Below are positions 15,924 through 25,185 of a DNA stretch of 64,000 nucleotides, in pieces. Position 1 is the stretch's first letter; each line of letters begins with the position of its first letter. The DNA comes from Dyella_A ginsengisoli (GTDB lineage Bacteria > Pseudomonadota > Gammaproteobacteria > Xanthomonadales > Rhodanobacteraceae). The stretch is taken from positions 806,001 through 870,000 of the forward strand of contig NZ_JADIKM010000001.1 in the NCBI RefSeq assembly GCF_044904665.1, in the 5' to 3' direction. The notes beneath the pieces were generated by a model. The model was not told the origin of the DNA and did not search any database. It saw only the letters and a list, made by a program, of their open reading frames with translations. Both the position numbers and the translations under genes were made by a program.

Positions 15924-17287
15924 TGTCGCTCGGCACCATCGCGCTGTGGACCCGCGGAACGCTGATCGGCGCCGACGTCGCCGTGCAGGGCGTGGCGATC
16001 GACACCCGCAAGCTGAAGGCCGGCGACATGTTCGTGGCGCTGCCGGGCGAGCGCGTCGACGGGCATGACTACGCTGCCGAGGCGATCGCCCGAGGCGCCG
16101 TGGCGGCGATGGTCACGCGCCGGCTCGATCTCGCCATTCCGCAGGTGCTGGTGAACGATGCGGCCGCGGCGCTGGGCGACCTGGCCAGCGCAGTGCGCGC
16201 CCAGCGCGACGTGCGCGTAGTCGGCATCACTGGATCCAACGGCAAGACCACAGTGAAGACGCTCACCGCGTCGATCCTCGCGCGCCACGGCCGCACCCAC
16301 GTCAACGCCGGCAACTACAACAATGAACTGGGCCTGCCGCTGACGCTGCTGGCGATGCCGCGGGACACGCAATTCGCCGTGCTGGAGATGGGTGCCGGCA
16401 AGCCCGGCGACATCGCCTACCTCGCCGGCATCGCGCGCCCTGATATCGGCGTGATCACGTGCATCGCGCCGGCGCACCTGGAGCGCATGGGCAGCATCGA
16501 GGGCGTGGCCGAAACCAAGGGCGCGTTGTACCAGGCGCTGCCCGCCGATGGCGTGGCGATCATCAACGCTGACGACGCGTTCGCGCCGTTCTTCGCCGGG
16601 CTCGCCGGCTCGCGCCGCGTGCTGCGCTACGGGCTGGAACAGCCCGCCGACGTCGCGGCGGACATTATCGAGCAGCGCGTCGACGGCTCGCGCTTCGTGT
16701 TGAAGACGCCGCAGGGCGACGCTGATATCGCGCTGCCGCTGGCCGGCCGCCACAACGTCGCCAACGCGCTGGCGGCCGCCGCGGTGGCGTTGGCACTCGA
16801 CGTGCCGCTGGCGACCATCGTGGCCGGCCTCGAGCAGGTCGACGGCGTCGCCGGTCGCCTCAAGGTGGAAGCGATGCCCGGCGGCTGGACCCTGATCGAC
16901 GACAGCTACAACGCCAATCCCGGCTCGGTCACGGCGGCCATCGATACCTTGGCGCTGGCGTCGGGTGAGCGGGTGCTGGTGTTGGGCGACATGGCGGAAC
17001 TGGGCGCCAACGCCCGCGCACTGCATGCCGGCATCGGCGCCCACGCGAAGGCGCGTGGCATCGATCGCCTGCTCGCGGTCGGTCCGCTGAGCGGCGCTGC
17101 GGTCGCGGCATTCGGCGAAGGCGCGACGCACTTCGACAGCAAGGACGCACTCATCGCCGTGTTGCAGCCGCTGTTGCGCCGCGGCGTCACCTGCCTGGTC
17201 AAGGGCTCGCGTTCGGCGGGCATGGACCAGGTGGTCTCGGCCTTGCGCCCCCCAACCGAACGTGGAGGCGCGCCCCATGCTGCTTGA
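15920..17287 (+). CDS. murF: UDP-MurNAc-tripeptide D-alanyl-D-alanine ligase
   Basis: MurF attaches the D-Ala-D-Ala dipeptide made by Ddl (22112) to the UDP-MurNAc-tripeptide. The 455-residue product shows the Mur-ligase ATP loop GSNGKTTVK, the NYNNELGLP motif, DDSYNANP and GDMAELG, all characteristic of MurF. Two adjacent ATGs (15920 and 15923) overlap the murE stop, and the first is used. The 3' end overlaps mraY by 11 bp. Confidence 0.97.
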   Translation: MMSLGTIALWTRGTLIGADVAVQGVAIDTRKLKAGDMFVALPGERVDGHDYAAEAIARGAVAAMVTRRLDLAIPQVLVNDAAAALGDLASAVRAQRDVRVVGITGSNGKTTVKTLTASILARHGRTHVNAGNYNNELGLPLTLLAMPRDTQFAVLEMGAGKPGDIAYLAGIARPDIGVITCIAPAHLERMGSIEGVAETKGALYQALPADGVAIINADDAFAPFFAGLAGSRRVLRYGLEQPADVAADIIEQRVDGSRFVLKTPQGDADIALPLAGRHNVANALAAAAVALALDVPLATIVAGLEQVDGVAGRLKVEAMPGGWTLIDDSYNANPGSVTAAIDTLALASGERVLVLGDMAELGANARALHAGIGAHAKARGIDRLLAVGPLSGAAVAAFGEGATHFDSKDALIAVLQPLLRRGVTCLVKGSRSAGMDQVVSALRPPTERGGAPHAA

Positions 17288-18359
17288 ACTGGCCGACTGG
17301 CTCGCCCGGCACTTCGCCGCGGTGCACCTGTTTCAGTACATCACCTTCCGCACGATCATGGCGGCGCTCACCGCGCTGGCGATGTCGCTGCTGTTCGGCC
17401 CGGCGGTGATCCGCAAGCTGGCCCAGCTCAAGGCGGGGCAGGTGGTGCGCAGCGACGGTCCGCAGACCCACCTGACCAAGGCCGGCACGCCGACCATGGG
17501 TGGCGTGATGATCCTGTTGTCGGTGGCAATTTCCACCGTGCTGTGGGCCGACCTGCACAACCGCTACGTGTGGCTGGTGCTGGCGGTGACGCTGGGCTTC
17601 GGCGCGATCGGCTTCTACGACGACTACCGCAAGATCGTCCTGCGCGACAGCCGCGGCCTGGCCTCGCGGTGGAAGTATTTCTGGCAGTCGGTGTTCGGCC
17701 TGATCGCCGCGTGGTTCCTGTTCCACACCGCGCAGCTGCCGGCGGAAACCGCGCTGTACGTGCCGCTGTTCAAGCAGGTGGCGATTCCGCTGGGCGTGCT
17801 GTTCGTGGTGCTGGCCTACTTCATGATCGTGGGCTTCTCCAACGCGGTGAACCTCACCGACGGCCTCGACGGTCTGGCGATCATGCCGACCGTGCTGGTT
17901 TCCGGCGCGCTGGGCGTGTTCGCCTACCTGGCCGGCAACAAGGTGTTCTCCGAGTACCTGGGCATTCCCTCGATTCCCGGCGCGGGCGAGCTGTCGATCT
18001 ACTGCGGCGCGCTGGCCGGCGCGGGGCTGGGCTTCCTGTGGTTCAACACGTACCCGGCGCAGGTGTTCATGGGCGACGTGGGCGCGCTGGCGATCGGCGC
18101 GGCGCTGGCGGCGATCGCGGTGATCGTGCGCCAGGAGATCGTGCTGCTGGTGATGGGCGGTGTGTTCGTGATGGAAACCGCCTCGGTGATGATGCAGGTG
18201 GCTAGCTTCAAGCTCACCGGCAAGCGCATCTTCCGGATGGCGCCGATCCACCACCACTTCGAGCTCAAGGGCTGGCCCGAGCCCCGAGTGATCGTGCGCT
18301 TCTGGATCATCAGCGTGGTGCTGGTGCTCATTGGCCTTGCCACGTTGAAGGTGCGCTGA
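17277..18359 (+). CDS. mraY: Phospho-N-acetylmuramoyl-pentapeptide transferase
   Basis: MraY moves phospho-MurNAc-pentapeptide onto undecaprenyl phosphate to form lipid I at the inner membrane. The 360-residue, roughly 10-TM protein shows PTMGGVMIL near residue 75, the FYDDYRK aspartate motif, NAVNLTDGLDGLA and the HHHFELKGW loop near the C-terminus. The start MLLELADWLA at 17277 is chosen over an in-frame ATG 15 bp upstream because GGAGG lies at suitable spacing and family N-termini agree. Its stop overlaps ftsW (TGATG). In E. coli murD would come next, and here it is absent. Confidence 0.97.
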   Translation: MLLELADWLARHFAAVHLFQYITFRTIMAALTALAMSLLFGPAVIRKLAQLKAGQVVRSDGPQTHLTKAGTPTMGGVMILLSVAISTVLWADLHNRYVWLVLAVTLGFGAIGFYDDYRKIVLRDSRGLASRWKYFWQSVFGLIAAWFLFHTAQLPAETALYVPLFKQVAIPLGVLFVVLAYFMIVGFSNAVNLTDGLDGLAIMPTVLVSGALGVFAYLAGNKVFSEYLGIPSIPGAGELSIYCGALAGAGLGFLWFNTYPAQVFMGDVGALAIGAALAAIAVIVRQEIVLLVMGGVFVMETASVMMQVASFKLTGKRIFRMAPIHHHFELKGWPEPRVIVRFWIISVVLVLIGLATLKVR

Positions 18360-19600
18360 TGTTCGGCTTCGGAACCAGCCAGGCGGTGAAGCGGCAAGGG
18401 CCGCGCGGCAGCTTCGACCTGCCGCTGCTGCTCGGGCTCGTGGGCCTGGCCAGCATGGGCGTGGTGATGGTCGCCTCCAGCTCCATCGCGGTGGCCGACA
18501 GCCAGCACATCGGTGCGTTCTATTACCTCAAGAAGCACCTGTTCTACCTCGCGCTCGGGCTGACCCTGGCCGGCTTCGCCATGCGCGTGGAGCTGAAGCT
18601 GCTGGAGAAATACTCCATGCCGCTGCTGCTCGCCGCCGGCCTGATGCTGCTGGCGGTGTTCGTGCCGCACTTCGGCATGCGCATCAACGGCGCCCGCCGC
18701 TGGCTCAACCTCGTCGTGATCAGTTTCCAGCCGGTGGAGGCGGTGAAGCTGATCCTCGTCGTCTACGTGGCGAGTTTCCTGGTGCGCTACCGCGACAGCG
18801 TGGAAAACACCTTCTGGGGCCTGCTGCGTCCGATCATCGTGGCCGGCGTCATCGTGCTGCTGCTGCTGGCGCAGCCTGACTTCGGCTCGGCCACGCTGGT
18901 GATCGCGGTCACCATCGGCATGGTTTGGCTGGGCGGCGCGCGGCCGATCTTCCTGTTCCTGATGGGCCTGCCGCTGATGCCGCTGCTGGCGATCGCCGCC
19001 ACCAGCGAGAGCTACCGCATGAAGCGGCTCACCTCGTTCATGGACCCGTGGAAGGATCCGTTCAACGACGGCTTCCAGCTGACCCAGTCGCTGATGGCGA
19101 TCGGTCGCGGTGAATGGACCGGGGTGGGCCTGGGTTCCAGCGTCCTGAAGCTCTCGTACCTGCCCGAGGCGCATACCGACTTCATTCTTGCCGTGATCGG
19201 CGAGGAGCTGGGCCTGGCGGGCGTGATTGCGGTGATCGCGCTGTTCGCGCTGGTGGTGGCGCGTGGCTTCACCCTGGGCCTGCGCGGCATCGAGGTGAAC
19301 CAGCGCTTTGCCGGCTACGTGGCCTTCGGCATCTCGATGATGATCGGGCTGCAGGCGATGGTGTCGATCGGCGTGAACCTCGGCGCGCTGCCCACCAAGG
19401 GCCTCACGCTGCCGCTGATCAGCTCGGGCGGTTCGTCGGTGCTGCTCACCTGTGCGATGGCCGGCGTGCTGCTACGCGCCACCTACGAAATCAACCGTGC
19501 GCGCGACGCCCGCCAGATGGCCACGCGCATGCCGGCGCTGGCCGTGCCCGACGCCAACGCCGCACCGGCGATGCGCGATCGCCAGGCGGAGGCCGCATGA
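18359..19600 (+). CDS. ftsW: Septal peptidoglycan polymerase FtsW
   Basis: FtsW is the SEDS-family glycosyltransferase that polymerises lipid II at the septum with FtsI. The 413-residue protein is predicted to have 10 TM helices. Conserved SEDS elements include NGARRWL near residue 110, LAQPDFGSATLV, the loop EAHTDFILAVIGEELG and the C-terminal PLISSGGSS signature. It starts within the mraY stop and overlaps murG by 4 bp. Its direct abutment to mraY marks the place where murD is normally found. Confidence 0.97.
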   Translation: MFGFGTSQAVKRQGPRGSFDLPLLLGLVGLASMGVVMVASSSIAVADSQHIGAFYYLKKHLFYLALGLTLAGFAMRVELKLLEKYSMPLLLAAGLMLLAVFVPHFGMRINGARRWLNLVVISFQPVEAVKLILVVYVASFLVRYRDSVENTFWGLLRPIIVAGVIVLLLLAQPDFGSATLVIAVTIGMVWLGGARPIFLFLMGLPLMPLLAIAATSESYRMKRLTSFMDPWKDPFNDGFQLTQSLMAIGRGEWTGVGLGSSVLKLSYLPEAHTDFILAVIGEELGLAGVIAVIALFALVVARGFTLGLRGIEVNQRFAGYVAFGISMMIGLQAMVSIGVNLGALPTKGLTLPLISSGGSSVLLTCAMAGVLLRATYEINRARDARQMATRMPALAVPDANAAPAMRDRQAEAA

Positions 19601-20673
19601 GCGCGTCCGTGCGCCCCGTGCTGATCATGGCCGGCGGAACCGGCGGCCATATCTTCCCTGGCCTGGCGGTGGCCGACTTGCTGCGCGCCCACGGCGTGCC
19701 GGTGGCGTGGCTGGGCGCGCGCGGCGGCATGGAAACCCAGGTGGTGCCGGCCCACGGCATCGAACTGCACGAGGTGCCGGTCGGCGGCCTGCGCGGCAAG
19801 GGCTGGAAGACGCGACTCGGCGCCCCGTTGATGCTGGCGCGCGCGCTGCTTGCCTCGCTCGCCGTGCTGCGCCGGCTGCGTCCGCGCAGCGTGCTGTCGA
19901 TGGGCGGCTACGTGGCCGGTCCCGGTGGCCTCGCAGCGCGGCTCACCGGCACGCCGCTGCTGGTGCACGAACAGAATTCGGTGGCCGGCTACACCAACCG
20001 CAAGCTGGCCGGGTTCGCCCGTCGCGTGCTGACCGGCTTCGACGGCGCACTGCCCAACGGCATGTGGGTGGGCAATCCTGTGCGCGCGTCGATCGCCGCG
20101 CTGCCGGCGCCGGCAGCGCGCATGGCCGGGCGCAGCGGCCCGGCGCGCCTGCTGGTGCTCGGTGGCAGCCTGGGTGCTCGCGCGCTCAATCTCACCGTAC
20201 CCCAGGCGCTCGCCGAGATGCCGGTGGATCAGCGCCCACGCGTGCTGCACCAGTGCGGCAAGCGCGGCCTCGATGAGGCGCGCCGAGCCTATGCCGAAGC
20301 CGGCGTGGCGGCCGACGTGGTGCCCTTCATCGACGACATGGCCGCCGCCTACGGCGAGGCCGATCTCGCTATATGCCGCGCGGGTGCGCTCACCCTCGCC
20401 GAGCTCACCGCGGCCGGGCTCGGTGCCGTGCTGGTGCCGTTCCCGCACGCAGTCGACGACCACCAGACCCGCAATGCCGAGGCGCTGGTCGCCGCTGGCG
20501 CCGCTGAACTGATCAAGGAAAGTGAACTGGACGTACAGCAACTCGCGCAGCGCCTCACCGTGCTGCTGGCCGATCGCCCCGGCCTTGTGGCCATGGCGAG
20601 CGCCGCCCGCACGCTGGCCAAGCCCGATGCGGCGCAATCCATCGCCCGCGCCTGTCTGGAGGTGACCGCATGA
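19597..20673 (+). CDS. murG: Undecaprenyldiphospho-muramoylpentapeptide beta-N-acetylglucosaminyltransferase
   Basis: MurG adds GlcNAc to lipid I to give lipid II on the cytoplasmic face of the membrane. The 358-residue GT28 enzyme has the N-terminal lipid I/phosphate loop GGTGGHIFPGLA (about residues 11-22), a second glycine-rich loop GGYVAGPGG, HEQNSVAG, and the C-terminal UDP-GlcNAc-binding segment CRAGALTLAELTAAG. It overlaps ftsW and murC by 4 bp each. Confidence 0.97.
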   Translation: MSASVRPVLIMAGGTGGHIFPGLAVADLLRAHGVPVAWLGARGGMETQVVPAHGIELHEVPVGGLRGKGWKTRLGAPLMLARALLASLAVLRRLRPRSVLSMGGYVAGPGGLAARLTGTPLLVHEQNSVAGYTNRKLAGFARRVLTGFDGALPNGMWVGNPVRASIAALPAPAARMAGRSGPARLLVLGGSLGARALNLTVPQALAEMPVDQRPRVLHQCGKRGLDEARRAYAEAGVAADVVPFIDDMAAAYGEADLAICRAGALTLAELTAAGLGAVLVPFPHAVDDHQTRNAEALVAAGAAELIKESELDVQQLAQRLTVLLADRPGLVAMASAARTLAKPDAAQSIARACLEVTA

Positions 20674-22112
20674 CGCCGCGTCGCCTGCTGCAGCACGAAG
20701 ATCTGATGAGCACCTTCCGCCGCGTGCATTTCATCGGCATCGGCGGCGTCGGCATGAGCGGCATCGCCGAGGTGCTGCACAACCTCGGCTACGCCGTGTC
20801 CGGCTCGGACCGGTCGAACTCGGCCACCGCCCAACGCCTGGCCGGGCTGGGCATCGAGGTGCGCATCGGCCACGAGGCGGCGCACGTGGGCGACGCCGAC
20901 GTGGTGGTCACCTCCAGCGCGATCCGCGCCGACAATCCGGAACTGCTCGCCGCGCGCGAGGCACGCATTCCGGTGATCCCGCGTGCGGAGATGCTGGGCG
21001 AGCTGATGCGTTTCCGCCGCGGCATCGCGATCGCAGGCACGCACGGCAAGACCACCACCACCAGCCTGGTCGCCAGCGTGCTGGCCGAGGCCAACTACGA
21101 CCCGACGTTCGTGATCGGCGGCCAGCTCAACGCGGCCGGCGCCAATGCGCGCCTGGGCACCGGGCAGTACTTGGTGGCCGAGGCGGACGAGTCGGACGGT
21201 TCGTTCCTGCTGCTGTCGCCGGTGATCGCGGCGATCACCAACATCGACGCCGACCACCTGGAGAACTACCACGGCGATTTCGCCGAGGTGAAGAAGGCGT
21301 TCTCCGCTTTCCTGCACCGCCTGCCGTTCTACGGCCTGGCGGTGTTGTGCGTGGACGACGCGGAAGTGGCCGAGCTGGCGCGCGACACCTCGCGCCGCAT
21401 CATGACCTACGGCATCGAGCGCAGCGACGCCGACGTGCGCGCCGTCAACGTGACGCAGCGCGGCTTCACCATGCACTTCGATCTGGTGCTGCCGGGCCGC
21501 GCCGACGCGCTGCCGGTGCAGCTCAACCTGCCCGGCAAGCACAACGTGCTCAACGCGCTGGCCGCCGCCGCGATCGGCTGGCAGCTGGGCGTGGAGGCCG
21601 AAGCCATCGGTCGCGCGCTGGCCGGATTCCAGGGCGTGGGCCGGCGTTTCCACGCGCGCGGCGAGCTGGCGCTGGAGCAGGGCGGCAGCGCGCTGCTGAT
21701 CGACGACTACGGCCATCACCCGCGCGAACTTGCCGCGGTATTCGCCGCCGCCCGCGGCGGCTGGCCGGAGCGTCGCCTCGTGGTGGCCTTCCAGCCGCAC
21801 CGCTACAGCCGCACGCGCGATCTGCTCGACGACTTCGCCAACGTGCTGGCGGAAGCCGACGTGCTGCTGCTGACCGAGGTCTACCCGGCCGGCGAGGCGC
21901 CGATTGCCGGCGCCGACGGCCGTGCGCTGGCACGCGCGGTGCGTGCGCGCGGCAAGGTCGATCCGGTGCTGGTCGAGCATCCGCGCGATTTCAAGGACAC
22001 CCTGCCGACCCTGCTGCGCGACGGCGACCTGTTGCTGCTGCTGGGCGCCGGCGATATCGGCGCCGCGGCGCTGGAGCTGGCCCGGCCGGGCAGCCTGAGG
22101 ACCACCAAGTGA
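20670..22112 (+). CDS. murC: UDP-N-acetylmuramate-L-alanine ligase
   Basis: MurC adds the first amino acid (L-Ala) to UDP-MurNAc. The 480-residue product has the N-terminal GIGGVGMSGIAEVL motif, the ATP loop GTHGKTTTT, EADESDGSF and the C-terminal FQPHRYSRT. A start at 20706 (MSTFRRVHF) is possible, but Xanthomonadales MurC proteins carry a comparable 10-12-residue leader and the 20670 ATG overlaps the murG stop, so it is preferred. The stop overlaps ddl (TGATG). Confidence 0.96.
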   Translation: MTPRRLLQHEDLMSTFRRVHFIGIGGVGMSGIAEVLHNLGYAVSGSDRSNSATAQRLAGLGIEVRIGHEAAHVGDADVVVTSSAIRADNPELLAAREARIPVIPRAEMLGELMRFRRGIAIAGTHGKTTTTSLVASVLAEANYDPTFVIGGQLNAAGANARLGTGQYLVAEADESDGSFLLLSPVIAAITNIDADHLENYHGDFAEVKKAFSAFLHRLPFYGLAVLCVDDAEVAELARDTSRRIMTYGIERSDADVRAVNVTQRGFTMHFDLVLPGRADALPVQLNLPGKHNVLNALAAAAIGWQLGVEAEAIGRALAGFQGVGRRFHARGELALEQGGSALLIDDYGHHPRELAAVFAAARGGWPERRLVVAFQPHRYSRTRDLLDDFANVLAEADVLLLTEVYPAGEAPIAGADGRALARAVRARGKVDPVLVEHPRDFKDTLPTLLRDGDLLLLLGAGDIGAAALELARPGSLRTTK

Positions 22113-23071
22113 TGAACAAGATCAACGATCCCGCCCAGTTCGGACGCGTCGCGGTGGTGATGGGCGGCAGCTCCGCCGAGCGCGAGGTGTCGCTCGATTC
22201 CGGCCGCAACGTGCTGGCCGCGCTGCAGGCGCGCGGCGTGGACGCGCACGGCATCGACGGCATCCCGGCACTGCTCGACGCGCTGCGCGCGGGCCACTTC
22301 GCGCGCGTGTTCAACATCCTGCACGGCCAGCACGGCGGCGGTGAGGACGGCGTGCTGCAGGGCGCACTGGAATCGCTCAACGTGCCGTATACCGGCTCGG
22401 GCGTGCTCGGCTCGGCGCTGTCGATGGACAAGACGCGCTCCAAGCGCGTGTGGCAGTCGCTGGGTCTGCCGACACCGAAGTTCGTTGCGCTGCCGCGCGG
22501 CGCCGACGTGCACGCTGCCGCGCGCGAGATCGGCTTTCCGCTGATCGTGAAGCCGGCCTGCGAAGGCTCCAGCGTGGGCGTCACTCGCGTGTTCGAGGAG
22601 AGCGACCTCGATGCCGCGGTCGAGCTGGCCGCGAAGTATCCGGGCGACCTGCTGATGGAGACGCTCATCGAAGGCGACGAGCTGACCGTGGCCATCCTCG
22701 GCCGCCAGGTGCTGCCGAGCATCCACATCGTGCCCAAGGGGGCGTTCTACGACTACAACGCCAAGTACATCGCCGAGGACACGCGTTATCTCTGTCCCGG
22801 GCTGCAGGGCGAGGCCGAGGCCGAACTGCGCGCGCTGTCGCTGCAGGCGTTCGACGCGCTCGGCTGCAGCGGCTGGGGCCGCGTCGACGTGATGCGCGAT
22901 CGCACCGGCCGCAACTGGCTGCTGGAAGTGAACACCGCCCCGGGCATGACCTCGCACTCGCTGGTGCCCAAGGCTGCAGCCGCCGCGGGTATCTCCTACG
23001 AGGAATTGTGCTGGCGCGTGCTGGAAACCAGCTTCGACAAGGATCGCGGCATTCCCGGAGGGCGCCCATGA
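22112..23071 (+). CDS. ddl: D-alanine-D-alanine ligase
   Basis: Ddl makes the D-Ala-D-Ala dipeptide used by MurF. The 319-residue ATP-grasp enzyme shows MGGSSAEREVSLDSG at the N-terminus, LHGQHGGGEDGVLQG, the KPACEGSSVGVTRV ATP-binding loop, and the C-terminal metal and active-site stretch LEVNTAPGMTSHSLVPKAA. The motif at the active-site Tyr (YDYNAKYIAEDT) is the usual D-Ala-specific form. It overlaps murC and ftsQ. It corresponds in position to ddlB of E. coli. Confidence 0.96.
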   Translation: MNKINDPAQFGRVAVVMGGSSAEREVSLDSGRNVLAALQARGVDAHGIDGIPALLDALRAGHFARVFNILHGQHGGGEDGVLQGALESLNVPYTGSGVLGSALSMDKTRSKRVWQSLGLPTPKFVALPRGADVHAAAREIGFPLIVKPACEGSSVGVTRVFEESDLDAAVELAAKYPGDLLMETLIEGDELTVAILGRQVLPSIHIVPKGAFYDYNAKYIAEDTRYLCPGLQGEAEAELRALSLQAFDALGCSGWGRVDVMRDRTGRNWLLEVNTAPGMTSHSLVPKAAAAAGISYEELCWRVLETSFDKDRGIPGGRP

Positions 23072-23805
23072 GGGGAGTCATCCGCCTCGTCGCCTGGTGC
23101 CTGGCCATCGCCCTAGTGGTGCTGCCGGTCGTCGGCGTGCTGCGCGGCTGGTTCGCGGCCGATCGTTGGCCGGTCACCCGGCTCACCGTGCAGGCGGAGT
23201 TCCGTCACGTGAAGGCCGAGCAGATCCGCGACGTCGTGCGTCCGCGGCTGGGTCGCGGCTTCTTTGCGCTGGATCTCGACGCGGTGCAGAAGGCCGTCGC
23301 CGCGCTGCCGTGGGTGGAATCGGTGGAGGCCAGCAAGCGCTGGCCGGACACCTTGCTGTTGCGCATCTACGAGCGCCAGCCCTTCGCGCGCTGGAACGAC
23401 AAGCAGCTGATCAGCCGCCAGGGCCAGGTGTTCGACGTGCCGGCCAGCGAGCTCGATGCGAGCCTGCCCAGCCTGCACGGACCGGACGACCGGCTGGCCG
23501 AGGTGGTGAGCTTCTACGCCGATACCCGCAAGGCGTTCGGCGGCACCCATCTGCAGATCACCGGCGTGTCGCTCACCGAGCGGGGCAGCTGGAGCCTCGC
23601 CACCGCGGACGGCGCGCAGATCGTGCTGGGCGATCGCGAACAGGCGGCCCGCCGGCTGCGCCGCTTTCTCGACGTGTACCCGCAGGTGGTCGCCGGCCAC
23701 GCCACCGGGTTCGCCTATGCCGATCTTCGCTACACCAACGGTTTCGCCGTGCGCTGGCCACCGGCTGCCGGCATCGCCAATGAAACAGGTGCGCCCCGCA
23801 CATGA
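23068..23805 (+). CDS. ftsQ: Cell division protein FtsQ
   Basis: FtsQ is the bitopic divisome protein that recruits FtsB and FtsL. The 245-residue product has a short cytoplasmic start, one TM helix (about 7-27), and a periplasmic POTRA domain (about 33-105, VTRLTVQAEFRHV...LPWVESVEASKRWPDTLLLRI). The beta domain follows, with FDVPA and the C-terminal LRYTNGFAVRW strand that contacts FtsB. It overlaps ddl by 4 bp. A 28-bp gap separates it from ftsA, the first non-overlapping junction since rsmH. Confidence 0.95.
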   Translation: MRGVIRLVAWCLAIALVVLPVVGVLRGWFAADRWPVTRLTVQAEFRHVKAEQIRDVVRPRLGRGFFALDLDAVQKAVAALPWVESVEASKRWPDTLLLRIYERQPFARWNDKQLISRQGQVFDVPASELDASLPSLHGPDDRLAEVVSFYADTRKAFGGTHLQITGVSLTERGSWSLATADGAQIVLGDREQAARRLRRFLDVYPQVVAGHATGFAYADLRYTNGFAVRWPPAAGIANETGAPRT

Positions 23806-23833
23806 CGACGAATTGCCCCATTGAGTCCGGCCT

Positions 23834-25066
23834 ATGAAGACGCGTAACGACAAACAGCTGGTCGTCGGCCTGGATATCGGCACCTCCAAGGTGGTGGCGA
23901 TCGTCGGCGAGTACGAGCCGGGCGAGCCGATCGAGGTGATCGGCATCGGCTCGCATGTCTCGCGCGGGCTCAAGCGCGGCTCGGTGGTGGACATCGAGTC
24001 GACCGTGCACTCGATCCAGCGCGCGGTGGAAGAGGCCGAACTGATGGCCGGCTGCGACATCCGCTCGGTGTTCGCCTCGATCTCCGGCAGCCACCTGGAG
24101 ACGCGCAACTCGCACGGCACCGCGGCGATCCGCGACCGCGAGGTCACCCCCGGTGATCTCGACCAGGTGCTGGAAGCGGCCAGTGCCGTCGCCATCCCGG
24201 CCGACCGCAAGGTGCTCTACAAGGAGTCGCAGGAGTACCGCATCGACGGCCAGGACGGCATCCGCTCGCCGGTAGGCATGAGCGGCGTGCGCCTGGAGGC
24301 GTCGGTGCATCTGGTCACCGGCGCAGCGGCCGCGGTGCAGAACATCACCAAGTGCATCCAGCGCTGCGGCCTGTCGGTGGACGAGCTGGTGCCCTCCGCT
24401 GTGGCCAGCGCCAAGTCGGTGCTGACCGACGATGAGCGCGAGCTCGGTGTGTGCCTGGTCGACATCGGCGCGGGCACCACCGATATCGCCATCTATACGC
24501 AAGGCTCGATCCGCTACACCAAGTCGCTGCCGGTGGGCGGTGACCAGGTCACCAACGACATCGCCTACGGCGTGCACACGCCGACCGCGCATGCCGAGGA
24601 AATCAAGATCAAGTACGCCTGCGCGCTGGCACAGCTCGCGCACGCCGACGAGACCATCCAGGTGCCCAGCGTGGGCGATCGCCCGCCGCGCCGGCTGGCC
24701 CGCCAGTCGCTCGCACAGAGCGTGCAGGCGCGCTACGAGGAAATTTTCGAGATGGTGCAGGACGAGCTGCGCCGGTCCGGCTACGACAGCCTGATCGCCG
24801 CCGGCATCGTGCTCACCGGTGGCGCCGCCCGCATGGAAGGCGCGCTCGAATTGGCCGAGGAGCTGTTCCACAAGATGGTGCGCGTGGGCGTGCCGCAGCA
24901 CGTCAGCGGGCTCGGTGAGGTGATGTCCAACCCGCTGCATTCCACCGGTGTGGGCCTTCTGCTGCACGGCGCGCGCAGCGTCGGCGTGCGTCACGGCGGC
25001 CCGGTGGGCGGCGGCATGGGCGGGCCGCTGGACAAGCTGCGCGGCTGGTTCAAGAAAAACTTCTGA
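23834..25066 (+). CDS. ftsA: Cell division protein FtsA
   Basis: FtsA is the actin-like ATPase that tethers FtsZ filaments to the membrane. The 410-residue product begins with VVGLDIGTSKVVAIVGE (phosphate 1 motif) and has LVDIGAGTTDIAIY (phosphate 2) and GIVLTGGAARMEG (adenosine motif). The extra 1C subdomain lies between the first two motifs. The C-terminus ends in a short amphipathic helix, DKLRGWFKKNF, which is the membrane-targeting sequence. It is followed by 119 bp before ftsZ. Confidence 0.97.
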   Translation: MKTRNDKQLVVGLDIGTSKVVAIVGEYEPGEPIEVIGIGSHVSRGLKRGSVVDIESTVHSIQRAVEEAELMAGCDIRSVFASISGSHLETRNSHGTAAIRDREVTPGDLDQVLEAASAVAIPADRKVLYKESQEYRIDGQDGIRSPVGMSGVRLEASVHLVTGAAAAVQNITKCIQRCGLSVDELVPSAVASAKSVLTDDERELGVCLVDIGAGTTDIAIYTQGSIRYTKSLPVGGDQVTNDIAYGVHTPTAHAEEIKIKYACALAQLAHADETIQVPSVGDRPPRRLARQSLAQSVQARYEEIFEMVQDELRRSGYDSLIAAGIVLTGGAARMEGALELAEELFHKMVRVGVPQHVSGLGEVMSNPLHSTGVGLLLHGARSVGVRHGGPVGGGMGGPLDKLRGWFKKNF

Positions 25067-25185
25067 ATGCATTTGGCGATGCCGGACGCATTGCCACGGG
25101 CGAAGGGAAGCGCCCACCACCACGGCCCGACAGGAGTCATCCGCCGCGGTTACAACGACAACTAAAGCTCTATGGAGGACGGGAA

